Notes under the pieces: model-generated
Seen by the model: the letters and a program-made list of their open reading frames with translations, nothing else
The model's database searches: none
Told to the model about the DNA's origin: nothing
Shown here: piece after piece, positions 8,787-16,820 of the stretch
Numbering within the stretch: position 1 is the first letter of the stretch
How the letters are laid out: every line of letters starts with the position of its first letter
Assembly: GCF_014196765.1 (NCBI RefSeq)
Contig: NZ_JACIEE010000003.1
Coordinates: forward strand, 1-64,000
DNA: 64,000 nt
Direction of reading: 5' to 3'
Source of the DNA: Mycoplana azooxidifex
GTDB taxonomy: Bacteria > Pseudomonadota > Alphaproteobacteria > Rhizobiales > Rhizobiaceae
Position numbers and translations under genes: made by a program

Positions 8787-10226
8787 ATGGCAAATGAAGT
8801 TTATATCGTAACGTCCGGGGCCAAGCTGATTGCAATCAACACCCAGACGCTCAAGGCCCGCGAGGTAGGCGACACCGGCGTGACGATGACCGACGTGGCG
8901 TTTGCCCCGGACGGCAAGCTGTACGGCATTTCCTTCGGCACCCTCTATCGGATCGATCCCAGGACGGCGGCGACAACCATCGTCGGCAGCCTGGACATGT
9001 ACGGCGCCAATGCGTTCGAGATCGACAAGGACGGGAACGCCTATATCGCCTCTTCCAACGACGGCGGGCTCTATCGGGTCGATCTCAAAAGTGGCGACAC
9101 GACACTGATCGGCAAGTATTCCTCGAGCACCGTATCGTCCGGGGACCTGGCCTTCTATGACGGCAAGTTGTACCTGACCACGTCCAACAAGAAGATCCTC
9201 AGCCTCGATCCCGAAACCGGCAAGGCATTGAGCTCGGTCTCGATCCCGGTCGCGCAGATGTACGGCCTGGAGCAGAGCGGCTCCACCCTCTATGGCTTCG
9301 CCAACAGCACATTCTACTCGGTCGATGCGAAGACCGGAAAGCTCGTCACGATGAGCAAGGTCGACGGCTACGGCGTGTTCATGGGCGCTGCCAGCCGCCA
9401 GTTTTCCGACCCCGACGACGACGGATATACCCTGACCGGAACCAAGGGCCAGGACTGGCTGTTCGGCAACAAGGGCGCGGACACGCTCTATGGCCGCGGC
9501 GGCGACGATTTCCTCTATGGCGACGCCGGCAACGACTTGCTCCGCGGCGAGGACGGCAAGGACCGGCTCGACGGCGGCGCGGGCGCAGACCGCATGTACG
9601 GCGGCAAGGGCAACGACACCTACATCGTCGATCACAAGGCAGACAAGGTCGTCGAGAAGGCCGGCGAGGGTACCGACCTCGTCAACGCCTGGATCAGCTA
9701 CACGCTCACCGGCAACGTCGAGAAGCTCACGCTTGCCGGGTCTGGCGACATCAACGGTACCGGCAATGGCCTTGCCAATACCATCGTCGGCAATTCGGGG
9801 AAGAACACGCTCAGCGGCAGCGGCGGAAACGACACGCTGAAAGGCGGGGCCGGAAGCGACAGACTGATCGGCGGCAACGGTGCGGATAAGCTCTACGGCG
9901 GAACCGGCGCGGACAGCTTCGTGTTCAAGTCGATCAAGGATTCCGCCGTTTCGGGGTCCGGCCGCGACACGCTCTACGACTTCTCGCGCACGGAGCGCGA
10001 CAAGATCGACCTCAAGGCGATCGACGCGAACACGAAGGCCAGCGGGGATCAGGCGTTCAAGTTCATCGGCACGGAGAAGTTCCACGGCAAGGCCGGCGAA
10101 CTGCGCTTCTTCAAGAACGATGGCGACACGTTCATCTACGGCGACGTCAATGGCGACACGAAGGCCGACTTTGCGATCAAGCTGGACCAGTTGCTGACGA
10201 TGAGCAAGTCCGACTTCATCCTCTGA
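8787..10226 (+). CDS. secreted beta-propeller/RTX calcium-binding protein
   Basis: A 479-residue protein in two parts. Residues 1-210 hold repeated propeller-like units (DVAFAPDGKLYGISFGTLYRIDP; GLYRVDLKSGDT; KILSLDPETGKA) resembling YncE or PQQ-type blades. Residues 218-282 and 327-380 hold two blocks of RTX nonapeptides (GGxGxDxLx, e.g. GRGGDDFLYG), which fold into a parallel beta-roll on binding calcium. The C-terminus (YGDVNGDTKADFAIKL) matches the terminal domain of serralysin-type substrates. With no Sec signal and this C-terminus, type I secretion is expected, but no exporter gene lies beside it. The start has GGGGA nearby. No protease motif is seen, so it may be a binding or matrix protein. 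Confidence 0.85.
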   Translation: MANEVYIVTSGAKLIAINTQTLKAREVGDTGVTMTDVAFAPDGKLYGISFGTLYRIDPRTAATTIVGSLDMYGANAFEIDKDGNAYIASSNDGGLYRVDLKSGDTTLIGKYSSSTVSSGDLAFYDGKLYLTTSNKKILSLDPETGKALSSVSIPVAQMYGLEQSGSTLYGFANSTFYSVDAKTGKLVTMSKVDGYGVFMGAASRQFSDPDDDGYTLTGTKGQDWLFGNKGADTLYGRGGDDFLYGDAGNDLLRGEDGKDRLDGGAGADRMYGGKGNDTYIVDHKADKVVEKAGEGTDLVNAWISYTLTGNVEKLTLAGSGDINGTGNGLANTIVGNSGKNTLSGSGGNDTLKGGAGSDRLIGGNGADKLYGGTGADSFVFKSIKDSAVSGSGRDTLYDFSRTERDKIDLKAIDANTKASGDQAFKFIGTEKFHGKAGELRFFKNDGDTFIYGDVNGDTKADFAIKLDQLLTMSKSDFIL

Positions 10227-10249
10227 GGCCGATCCGGGCCTCCTTGTGT

Positions 10250-10270
10250 GGGCCGCCGGCAATGCGGCCC
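10250..10270 (+). terminator. hairpin after the RTX gene
   Basis: GGGCCGC and GCGGCCC form a 7-bp stem with a 7-nt loop, 24 nt after the stop codon. There is no T-tract, so termination by this stem alone is uncertain. Confidence 0.35.
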
Positions 10271-10310
10271 GCGAAACAGGGCCCGTGACCCGTCACGCAT
10301 ACGTGAGCTT

Positions 10311-10433
10311 TTCCGGCAGTCCCCTGCGGAACAAAAAGCCGGCTTTGAACGTCTTATCGACAGGTGCTTGTCACTGCACCTGCTCGGATTGGAGACCGAG
10401 CCAATTCCGGCGGGTCCGCCCGCCGGCTTTTTT
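10311..10433 (+). ncRNA. candidate structured small RNA
   Basis: About 123 nt between two genes contain a chain of stems: TTCCGGCAG/CTGCGGAA (one bulge), the palindrome AAAGCCGGCTTT, AGGTGC/GCACCT, GCTCGG/CCGAGC, and a final intrinsic terminator. The packing of independent stems ending in a terminator is what a trans-acting sRNA looks like. It matches no family I can name. No clear promoter is seen upstream, so it could also be the structured 3' end of the RTX transcript. Confidence 0.4.
10407..10433 (+). terminator. intrinsic terminator
   Basis: CCGGCGGG-TCCG-CCCGCCGG is an 8-bp perfect GC stem with a tetraloop, followed by C and six T. This is the strongest factor-independent terminator in the window. 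It serves either the RTX gene or the candidate sRNA. Confidence 0.75.
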
Positions 10434-10588
10434 ATGCCGCCGATCCGGGACTCACACCGGGGCACGGGCCGAAAGCCCGGCCGTCCGACGCTTCCGGCGA
10501 CGGAACCAGGACGAAACGCGCATCGCCGGACAGGGGTTCCACTGCAACTTCGCAGCGCCATTGTCCGGCTCCACCTCGCCCCTTCGTT

Positions 10589-11338
10589 CTAGGAGCTATT
10601 CTTTGCCGGTGGTTGGGTCGGCGGCTGGTGGCCCTCGAGAAGCTCGATCTGGATCTGCTGCAATTCGGCCAGGCGCTCCCACTGGTGCGCCATCTGGTGC
10701 TCGATCATGTCGTGCAACTGGCGGATCTCGAGTTCGGCGCGCAGATTGATCATGTAGTCGTTCTCCGCCCGGATACGGTCCTTCTCCTCCTGCCGCCGCT
10801 GACTCATCATGATCACCGGCGCCTGGAGCGCTGCGATGCAGGAGAGGAGGAGATTGAGCAGGATGAAGGGATAGGGGTCGAAGCCGCCGCCGAGGAAACC
10901 GATGACGTTGATCGTCATCCAGCAGAGGAGGACGACGACGAAGGTGATGATGAAGCCCCAGGAGCCGCCGAAGGCGGCCACGCGGTCTGCGGCGCGTTGG
11001 CCGAGCGTCTCTCCCTCCAGTTCCTTATCCAGGCCGGCGGCGCTGGCATGGACCGAGGAGACGCCTTTCTCGAAGCTTTCCAGCACCTGCCGGTCGAGAC
11101 CGGAGAGTTCCCCCCGCTCCTGTTCCAGCAGATCCGCCACATAGCGGCGGCGATACTGCGACAGGTCGGGGCCGCAGATGCGGCTGTCCAGGCTCCAGCC
11201 GCCCACATCCTGGCGGATCAGCTCGAAAATGCCCGGGCGAATGGAGGAAGCGTGATAGAGCCTACCGGAGGGAAAGAGCTTTCCGCAGACGGCGCAGGTT
11301 TCCATCCTGGTGCGCGCAGCCGATCCGTTCCGTCCCAT
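10589..11338 (-). CDS. DUF1003 domain membrane protein
   Basis: A 249-residue protein. An N-terminal CxxC pair (METCAVCGKLFPSGRLYH) could bind metal. Two membrane segments near residues 125-175 (WGFIITFVVVLLCWMTINVIGF and the following PFILLNLLLSCIAALQAPVI) match DUF1003, and a charged, Gln/Glu-rich tail (about 180-240) looks coiled-coil. A GGAG site lies 10 nt before the ATG at 11338; METCAVC at 11305 is an alternative start with no spacing for a ribosome site. It stands alone, convergent to the RTX gene. Function unknown. Confidence 0.8.
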   Translation of the reverse strand: MGRNGSAARTRMETCAVCGKLFPSGRLYHASSIRPGIFELIRQDVGGWSLDSRICGPDLSQYRRRYVADLLEQERGELSGLDRQVLESFEKGVSSVHASAAGLDKELEGETLGQRAADRVAAFGGSWGFIITFVVVLLCWMTINVIGFLGGGFDPYPFILLNLLLSCIAALQAPVIMMSQRRQEEKDRIRAENDYMINLRAELEIRQLHDMIEHQMAHQWERLAELQQIQIELLEGHQPPTQPPAKNSS

Positions 11339-11456
11339 CGGCGGCCATCTCCATCAACGCCGTGCCAGACTGCTCGCGGCGCGCTCAAAACCGTACGGGC
11401 AGACTATAGCGCGGCCCCGCCCGGCGACAACTGCTGCTGCCGCCGGCAGGTTGGCA

Positions 11457-13061
11457 TCAGGCCGTCGCACCCCGGGTGCGGGTCTGGTGGATCTCGATCA
11501 GGCTAGGGCCGTTGCGCTTGGCTGCGGCCTGAAGGGCTGCGGCAAGCTCGCCGACATCGGAGAGGCGAACGGCCGGCAGGCCATAGGCCCTGGCGATGTC
11601 GAGGAAATCCGGCGCGGACGGCTTGACGCCCTCCGGCTCGATGCCGGATTCGACCATGTAGTTTTCGATCTCCTGGTAGCCGTCGTTGTTCCAGACGAGG
11701 AAGACGACCCTGGCGCCGGCATCGGCTGCCGAGCCGATCTCGGCCAGCGAGAACTGGAAGCCGCCGTCGCCGGTCAGGCAGACGACCGGGCGATCGGGAG
11801 CGCCGATCGCAGCGCCGATGGCAGCCGGCGGGCCGTAGCCCAGCGCGCCGAAGCCGGTCGCGGCGTTGAACCAGGACCGGGGGCGGGCGACATCGAGATA
11901 GAGGTTGCCGGCATAGACCGCCTGGGTGGAATCGCCGACGACGATCGCATCCGGCAGCGCCTCGTAGACCATGCCGATCACGCCGATCTCCGTCCGGATC
12001 TTCGGCGTCAGCTCTTCAAAGGCAGCCTCGCGCGCTCTTCCCGCCCGTTCCGCGCCGTCCCCGTTTTTTGCCTTGACCAGCGGCAGGAGCAAGACGGCTG
12101 CGGCCTCGACCGTCGAGAGCACGGGAAGCTCGGCGCGCGGCTCGCGGGCGAGTTGCTGTGCATCGATGTCGACGCGCACGAAGGTTCGCATCGCGGGAAG
12201 CGTCCCTGTCGCATACATGTCGTAGTCGGTCTGCCCCATCTCGGTGCCGAACCCGATGACGAGATCCGCGTCGGCAATCAGCGCGCGGGTGGCGTTCAGG
12301 CTCGGGCTCGCCGGCACGCGGAGCGGATGGCCGGCGAGCATGCCGCGGGCGTTGGTGGTCAGGACCACCGGCGCGTCCAGCCGTTCGGCAAGGGCCGTCA
12401 CTGACCTGTCGGCGGAGGGAGCCCCGCCGCCGCACATCAGGACGATGCGCCTGGAGCGGTCGCAGAGTGCGGCAAGCTCGGCCAGAGTTGCCGGATCCGG
12501 GCTCGGGCGCGGCGCGCGCGTCGCCTTCAGCGCGATCTCGCCTGCCGGCAGCGGCATCACGTCGGTCGGGATCTCGATGTGCACCGGGCCCGGACGGGCG
12601 GAACCCATGACGGAGAAGGCCTGGGCGATCACCGACGGCAGGTCGGCCGGGTCGACCAGCGTATGCGAATAGAGGGCGAAGCTCTTCATCATCGCCGCCT
12701 GGTCCGGCAGCTCATGCAGCAGGCCGCGGCCGTGACCGAGCGAGTTGCGGCGGTTGACGCCGGAGATCACCAGCATCGGCACGGAATCCTGCCGCGCCTG
12801 CGCCATCGCCGTGATGGTGTTGGTCAGGCCGGGACCGGTGATCACCAGCGCCACGCCGGGCTTGCCGGTGACGCGCGCATAGCCATCGGCCATGAAGCCG
12901 GCGCCCTGTTCGTGGCGCGGCGTGATGTGGCGGATCTTCGAGGCGGCGAGCCCACGATAGAGTTCGACGGTGTGCACGCCCGGAATGCCGAACACCACCT
13001 CCACGCCATTTGCCTCGAGGAGGTCGACCATCGCCTCGCCGACCGTCTTCGTCGTGCTCAT
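11457..13061 (-). CDS. ThDP-dependent decarboxylase, AruI-like (5-guanidino-2-oxopentanoate decarboxylase)
   Basis: A 534-residue thiamine-diphosphate enzyme of the acetolactate-synthase fold. The N-terminal PYR domain has the catalytic Glu in PRHEQGAGFMADGYARVTG, a central domain spans about 190-320, and the C-terminal PP domain has the cofactor motif GDGGFQF...VWNNDGYQEIE. Its start overlaps the stop of an AruH-like transaminase gene by 4 bp (ATGA). In Pseudomonas, AruH transaminates arginine and AruI decarboxylates the 2-oxo acid to 4-guanidinobutyraldehyde, so this is the best match from context. Other 2-oxo-acid decarboxylase or synthase activities remain possible. No aldehyde dehydrogenase follows. 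Confidence 0.75.
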   Translation of the reverse strand: MSTTKTVGEAMVDLLEANGVEVVFGIPGVHTVELYRGLAASKIRHITPRHEQGAGFMADGYARVTGKPGVALVITGPGLTNTITAMAQARQDSVPMLVISGVNRRNSLGHGRGLLHELPDQAAMMKSFALYSHTLVDPADLPSVIAQAFSVMGSARPGPVHIEIPTDVMPLPAGEIALKATRAPRPSPDPATLAELAALCDRSRRIVLMCGGGAPSADRSVTALAERLDAPVVLTTNARGMLAGHPLRVPASPSLNATRALIADADLVIGFGTEMGQTDYDMYATGTLPAMRTFVRVDIDAQQLAREPRAELPVLSTVEAAAVLLLPLVKAKNGDGAERAGRAREAAFEELTPKIRTEIGVIGMVYEALPDAIVVGDSTQAVYAGNLYLDVARPRSWFNAATGFGALGYGPPAAIGAAIGAPDRPVVCLTGDGGFQFSLAEIGSAADAGARVVFLVWNNDGYQEIENYMVESGIEPEGVKPSAPDFLDIARAYGLPAVRLSDVGELAAALQAAAKRNGPSLIEIHQTRTRGATA

Positions 13062-14248
13062 GCTCGCAATTCCTTCCTGACGCCCGAGCGCATGGCAAGG
13101 GCGGATACTCGTCTGCAGGCTTCGTCGATCATTTCGTCCGGCACGGTCAGGCTGATGCGGATGAAATCGTCGCCGCCGCTGCCGAAGGCCGATCCCGGCA
13201 TGACGGCGACCTGCTCCTCGTCCAAAAGCGCCCAGGCGAAGGCCTCGCCGTCCATGCCTGTTGCCGAGACGTCGACGACGATAAACATCCCGGCCTCGGG
13301 GGCGACCGGCGTCAGGCCGGGTGCGTCCGCGAGACCGGCGATGACCTGGTCGGCGCGGCTCTTGTAGGACTGGCGCATCCTGGCCGAGGTATCGATCGGG
13401 TTGTCCAGGGCATAGGCCGTCATGTCGGCGATGAAGGGCTGCACGCCGAACAGCATCGTCTCGGACACCGCAAGCAGGCGGCTTGCGAATTCCGCCGGCC
13501 CGATCGCCCAGCCGCTGCGGAAGCCCGGCGCGGCATGCGACTTGGAGATCGAGGAGCAGACGATCGTCCGCTCGGCGAGTTCCGGATCGTCGAAGGGCGA
13601 CGCGAAGGAGCCGGAGAACACCAGTTCCTCATAGACCTCGTCGCAGACGATCCACAGGTCGTGCCTGCGGCAGACTTCGCCGATCGCGGCGATCTCATCT
13701 GCAGTCAGGACGGCTCCAGTGGGATTGTGCGGCGTATTCAGCAGGAGCACACGGCTCTGCGGCGTGATCGAGCGCTCGAGATCGTCCGCCTGCATGTGAA
13801 AGCCATGCTCCGGGCGGAGCGGCACGGTCACCTGCTCGGCGCCGGTGGCTCGGATCACGCCTTCGTAGGTGGCATAGAGCGGATCGCCGACGAGCACGGC
13901 ATCGCCCTTTTCCACGAGGCCGAGCATGACGGCGAAGAGAGCCGTCTGCGTGCCGGGGAAGCAGAGCACGTTGGCACTCGTCACGTCCGGGCGGCGCCTT
14001 GCGTATTTGCGCACCAGCGCTTCCACGACGGGCGGCTCGCCCCGGCCGTTCGAATAGCGATAGCGGCCGGCATGCATCGCACGCGTCGCCTCCTCGAGCA
14101 GGCTCTGGTGCGGCGGCAGGTCGGGCTCCCCGATTGTGAGCTCGATGATCGGCTCGCCCTGGCCCTTGCGCCGGCGCGCCTCGACGTGAACCGCCCATTT
14201 CTCGGAACCCAGGCTCGCCAGCCTCTCGGTGATGGATGCGTAGCGCAT
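13058..14248 (-). CDS. class I aminotransferase, AruH-like (arginine-pyruvate transaminase)
   Basis: A 396-residue fold-type I PLP enzyme. NTPHNPTGAVL, CDEVYEELVF and the PLP lysine in SISKSHAAPGFRSGW are all in place. The N-terminus MRYASITERLASLGSEKW and the middle (GDPLYATYEGVI) recall Pseudomonas AruH, which uses arginine and pyruvate. GGGAG precedes the ATG. It is translationally coupled to the AruI-like gene, 16 bp after the TetR gene. Arginine or a substituted arginine is the inferred amino donor. Confidence 0.78.
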   Translation of the reverse strand: MRYASITERLASLGSEKWAVHVEARRRKGQGEPIIELTIGEPDLPPHQSLLEEATRAMHAGRYRYSNGRGEPPVVEALVRKYARRRPDVTSANVLCFPGTQTALFAVMLGLVEKGDAVLVGDPLYATYEGVIRATGAEQVTVPLRPEHGFHMQADDLERSITPQSRVLLLNTPHNPTGAVLTADEIAAIGEVCRRHDLWIVCDEVYEELVFSGSFASPFDDPELAERTIVCSSISKSHAAPGFRSGWAIGPAEFASRLLAVSETMLFGVQPFIADMTAYALDNPIDTSARMRQSYKSRADQVIAGLADAPGLTPVAPEAGMFIVVDVSATGMDGEAFAWALLDEEQVAVMPGSAFGSGGDDFIRISLTVPDEMIDEACRRVSALAMRSGVRKELRA

Positions 14249-14263
14249 TGTGTTCTCCCTATC

Positions 14264-14893
14264 TTATTTTGTTGGTGCCGGCGGTGCTATCGGCTGGCCG
14301 ATCAGGGCCTCGATGGAGGAGAGCGCGGTCGAGACCAACTCGCTTTCCTCGAAGAGTTCACCTGCAAGGCATCCTTCCAGCCAGAGGCCATCAAGCAGGC
14401 CGTTGATGGCGATCGCCAGCGCCCGGCAGCGCGCCGGGCCGGCATCGAGCCCCCTGGACGCCAGGAAATCCGCCAAAAGCCCTTCCAGCGCGTTGCGGAA
14501 ACCGAGATAGCCCTCGCGGTGAATGGCAGCGAGAGCCGGGTCGACGCTTACGCGGCTGATGAACGACGCCCAGAGCGACAGGCTACGGCTGTTTGCGACG
14601 GGCTCGGTCAGGTTGATGACGATGAACGAGCGCAGGCGCTCGTCCGGGGTGCCCGCCACGCGCTCCGCCTTCTCCGTCAATCGGCCGATCACCACCCGGT
14701 AGGCCTCCTGGAGGATCTGTTCCTTGGAGACGAAGTAGTGCCGGATCAGCCCTGCCGTCACGCCCGCCTTGATCGCGATCTGGCGGACCGTCGCGCCCTG
14801 CAACCCGCCTTCGGCGATGCAGTCCAGCGTCGCCTCGATCAGGTCATGGCGGCGCTCCGCTTCCGGGGCACGATGGAAGGACCGGCGGCTCAT
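14264..14893 (-). CDS. TetR/BetI-like transcriptional regulator
   Basis: A 209-residue regulator. The N-terminal helix-turn-helix (LIEATLDCIAEGGLQGATVRQIAIKAGVTAGLIRHYF) is close to BetI. The ligand domain (WASFISRV...GLLDGLWLEG) also follows the BetI pattern, which in other members senses cationic or choline-like ligands. The ATG overlaps the stop of the amidinohydrolase gene by 4 bp, so it is made from the operon it probably controls. The likely operator is the palindrome 19 nt upstream of the first gene. Confidence 0.88.
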   Translation of the reverse strand: MSRRSFHRAPEAERRHDLIEATLDCIAEGGLQGATVRQIAIKAGVTAGLIRHYFVSKEQILQEAYRVVIGRLTEKAERVAGTPDERLRSFIVINLTEPVANSRSLSLWASFISRVSVDPALAAIHREGYLGFRNALEGLLADFLASRGLDAGPARCRALAIAINGLLDGLWLEGCLAGELFEESELVSTALSSIEALIGQPIAPPAPTK

Positions 14894-15768
14894 GCCGCCC
14901 GCCGCAGGACGGGCCGGGTGAGGCATGTCGGGCCACCTTCGCAGGCAATGCAGAGCGCGTCGGCCTCGAAGGTCTCGACCACGCAGCCGGCAGCCTCCAT
15001 CGCCGCCTTGGTCTTCGGAAAGCCCGCCACCATGATCACCTCGTTCGGGTGGACCGGCAGCACGTTCAGGCTCAGGCCGTTGCTGGCGCGGAACTCGTCG
15101 GCCGGTGCCTCGATCAGGCGGATGCCGCGCGCCTTCAGCAACTGGTAGAAGGCAGCCGGCAGGAGCGGCGCGAAGACGAGCGCCAGGTCGCCGGCAAGCG
15201 GGCTCATGACGCTCATCAGGTGCAGGCAGGCCTCCTCGCCCTGCCACAGCGGCAGGTCGTAGGCGAGCACGGCGATGCCGTGCGGGAAGAGCATCGTCGT
15301 CAGTTGGTCGATGCCCTCCTGGTTGGTGCGCACGCCGCGGCCGACGACGAGCGTCTTCGCATCGAGCCAGATGCAGTCGCCGCCCTCGACGGTGCCGGGT
15401 GCCTCGATACGGCCGAGGATCGGAATCTGGCGATCCGCATAGGCCTTCTCGTGCAGCTCCGTCTCGTTCACGCGCAGCGGCTTTCCCATGCGCAGCAGGA
15501 TCGCGCCATGGTCGGACATCAGCGAGGGATCGTGGGTGAACATGGCGTCGGCAAGCCCGTCGCCCTCGTCCTCCAGCCAGATGATCTCGGTTCCGGACTT
15601 TTCCACAAGCCGGGCGAATTCAGCGTACTGGCGCACCGCCTTGTTCCCGTCGAACGTCGGTCCGTAGTGCCACTTCGCCGGATCGGCCGACACGAGGCTG
15701 GGACCGGGACGCCGCATCAAAACGCGCAGCAGGGAAGCCGACATCTCCTGGGAACCGAAAGCGGACAT
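14890..15768 (-). CDS. amidinotransferase-fold hydrolase, dimethylargininase/arginine deiminase-like
   Basis: A 292-residue protein of the guanidino-group-modifying superfamily, with EGGD in APGTVEGGDCIWLD, His in ACLHLMSVMSPL, and the nucleophile Cys282 in GGPTCLTRP. Members hydrolyse a guanidine C-N bond: arginine to citrulline plus ammonia, or methylarginine to citrulline plus methylamine. The length fits dimethylargininase-like enzymes better than classical arginine deiminase (about 400 aa). AAAGGAG is well placed before the ATG. It heads the operon with TetR and the AruH/AruI-like genes, opposite a polar amino acid importer. Substrate not proven. Confidence 0.78.
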   Translation of the reverse strand: MSAFGSQEMSASLLRVLMRRPGPSLVSADPAKWHYGPTFDGNKAVRQYAEFARLVEKSGTEIIWLEDEGDGLADAMFTHDPSLMSDHGAILLRMGKPLRVNETELHEKAYADRQIPILGRIEAPGTVEGGDCIWLDAKTLVVGRGVRTNQEGIDQLTTMLFPHGIAVLAYDLPLWQGEEACLHLMSVMSPLAGDLALVFAPLLPAAFYQLLKARGIRLIEAPADEFRASNGLSLNVLPVHPNEVIMVAGFPKTKAAMEAAGCVVETFEADALCIACEGGPTCLTRPVLRRAA

Positions 15769-15786
15769 CCGCTACTCCTTTGATTG

Positions 15787-15799
15787 CAAACAGTGTTTG
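15787..15799. promoter_or_regulatory. palindromic operator candidate between the divergent operons
   Basis: CAAACA-G-TGTTTG is a perfect 13-bp dyad, 19 bp upstream of the amidinohydrolase ATG and just downstream of the predicted start of transcription. It is the best candidate site for the TetR regulator of this locus. Confidence 0.45.
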
Positions 15800-15832
15800 G
15801 GCAGGGCCGGACAAAAAGCCGGCGGCGGGATT

Positions 15833-15861
15833 ATTATACGCTTGAACAACTACGCCACAAG
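15833..15861 (-). promoter_or_regulatory. sigma-70 promoter of the amidinohydrolase operon
   Basis: On the minus strand CTTGTG and a perfect TATAAT are 17 bp apart, 64 bp upstream of the first ATG. Transcription would start near 15826 and run through the palindrome. Confidence 0.55.
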
Positions 15862-16015
15862 TGCAACGATGGTGTCAATGGAAGGAAGCGACGGACACGA
15901 AGATGGCCGCGCCAAGCAGGACAGCCCGCCGCAAGGACGGGTTGCAAAAGACGAACAGGGGAAGATTTGGCATGAGCCAAGCTCATTTGTGCCGCGCATC
16001 GGAGCAGACCATCCG

Positions 16016-16789
16016 ATGACGGATCGCGCTGAGGCAATCGCAGTCGAAAACCTGCACAAGCGCTTCGGACCGCTCGAGGTCCTTAAAGGGGTTTCCCTCA
16101 CGGCACGGGAAGGCGACGTCATCGCCGTCATCGGCGGCTCCGGATCGGGCAAGTCCACCTTCCTTCGCTGCATCAACATGCTGGAACTGCCCAGCGCCGG
16201 ATCGGTCACGATCCATGGCGAGCAGATCGCCATGAAGAAGGACGGCCGCGGCGGCCTCATGCCGGCCGACCGCAAGCAGGTGCAGCGCATCCGCTCCCGC
16301 CTCGGAATGGTGTTTCAGAATTTCAATCTCTGGCAGCACATGACGATCCTGCAGAACGTCATCGAAGCGCCCGTCCATGTGCTCGGGATCGGCAAGGCCG
16401 AGGCCACGGAGCGGGCCGAGACGATCCTCCGGCGCGTCGGCCTGTTCGAGAAGCGCGACGCCTATCCCGCCTTCCTGTCCGGTGGCCAGCAGCAGCGCGC
16501 GGCAATCGCCCGGGCGCTCGCCGTCCAGCCGCACGTCATGCTCTTCGACGAACCGACGTCGGCCCTCGACCCGGAGCTGGTGGGCGAGGTCCTCACCGTC
16601 ATCGGCGACCTGGCGAAGGAGAAGCGGACGATGATCCTCGTCACCCACGAGATGAAATTCGCCCGCAACGTCGCCAACCACATCGTGTTCCTGGCCAACG
16701 GTGTCATCGAGGAACAGGGACCACCGGAGGAAATCTTCGGCGCACCGAAATCGGAGCGGCTGAAGAAATTCATCAGCTCCATCCACTGA
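16016..16789 (+). CDS. polar amino acid ABC transporter ATP-binding protein
   Basis: A 257-residue ATPase of the HisP/GlnQ group that powers import of polar amino acids. It has Walker A (GGSGSGKST), Q-loop (MVFQNFNLW), signature (LSGGQQQRAAIARAL), Walker B (VMLFDEPTSALDPE) and the His switch (ILVTHEM). The chosen start has GGAG 11 nt upstream; the frame is open to 15797, but the extra residues are not protein-like for this family. It leads the plus-strand operon, diverging from the amidinohydrolase operon, which ties transport to that catabolism. Confidence 0.93.
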   Translation: MTDRAEAIAVENLHKRFGPLEVLKGVSLTAREGDVIAVIGGSGSGKSTFLRCINMLELPSAGSVTIHGEQIAMKKDGRGGLMPADRKQVQRIRSRLGMVFQNFNLWQHMTILQNVIEAPVHVLGIGKAEATERAETILRRVGLFEKRDAYPAFLSGGQQQRAAIARALAVQPHVMLFDEPTSALDPELVGEVLTVIGDLAKEKRTMILVTHEMKFARNVANHIVFLANGVIEEQGPPEEIFGAPKSERLKKFISSIH

Positions 16790-16820
16790 GACTACCAAAA
16801 AACCAACAGAGGGAAAAAAC

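Noticed and set aside
8628-10262. 544-codon open frame on the minus strand
   Set aside because: Antisense to the RTX gene; its repeats only mirror the nonapeptide DNA repeats.
10248-10592. 114-codon open frame over the candidate sRNA
   Set aside because: No ribosome site, unusual composition, and it crosses a strong terminator.
10364-11506. 380-codon open frame on the plus strand
   Set aside because: It runs antisense to the DUF1003 gene and through the terminator; no protein family fits.
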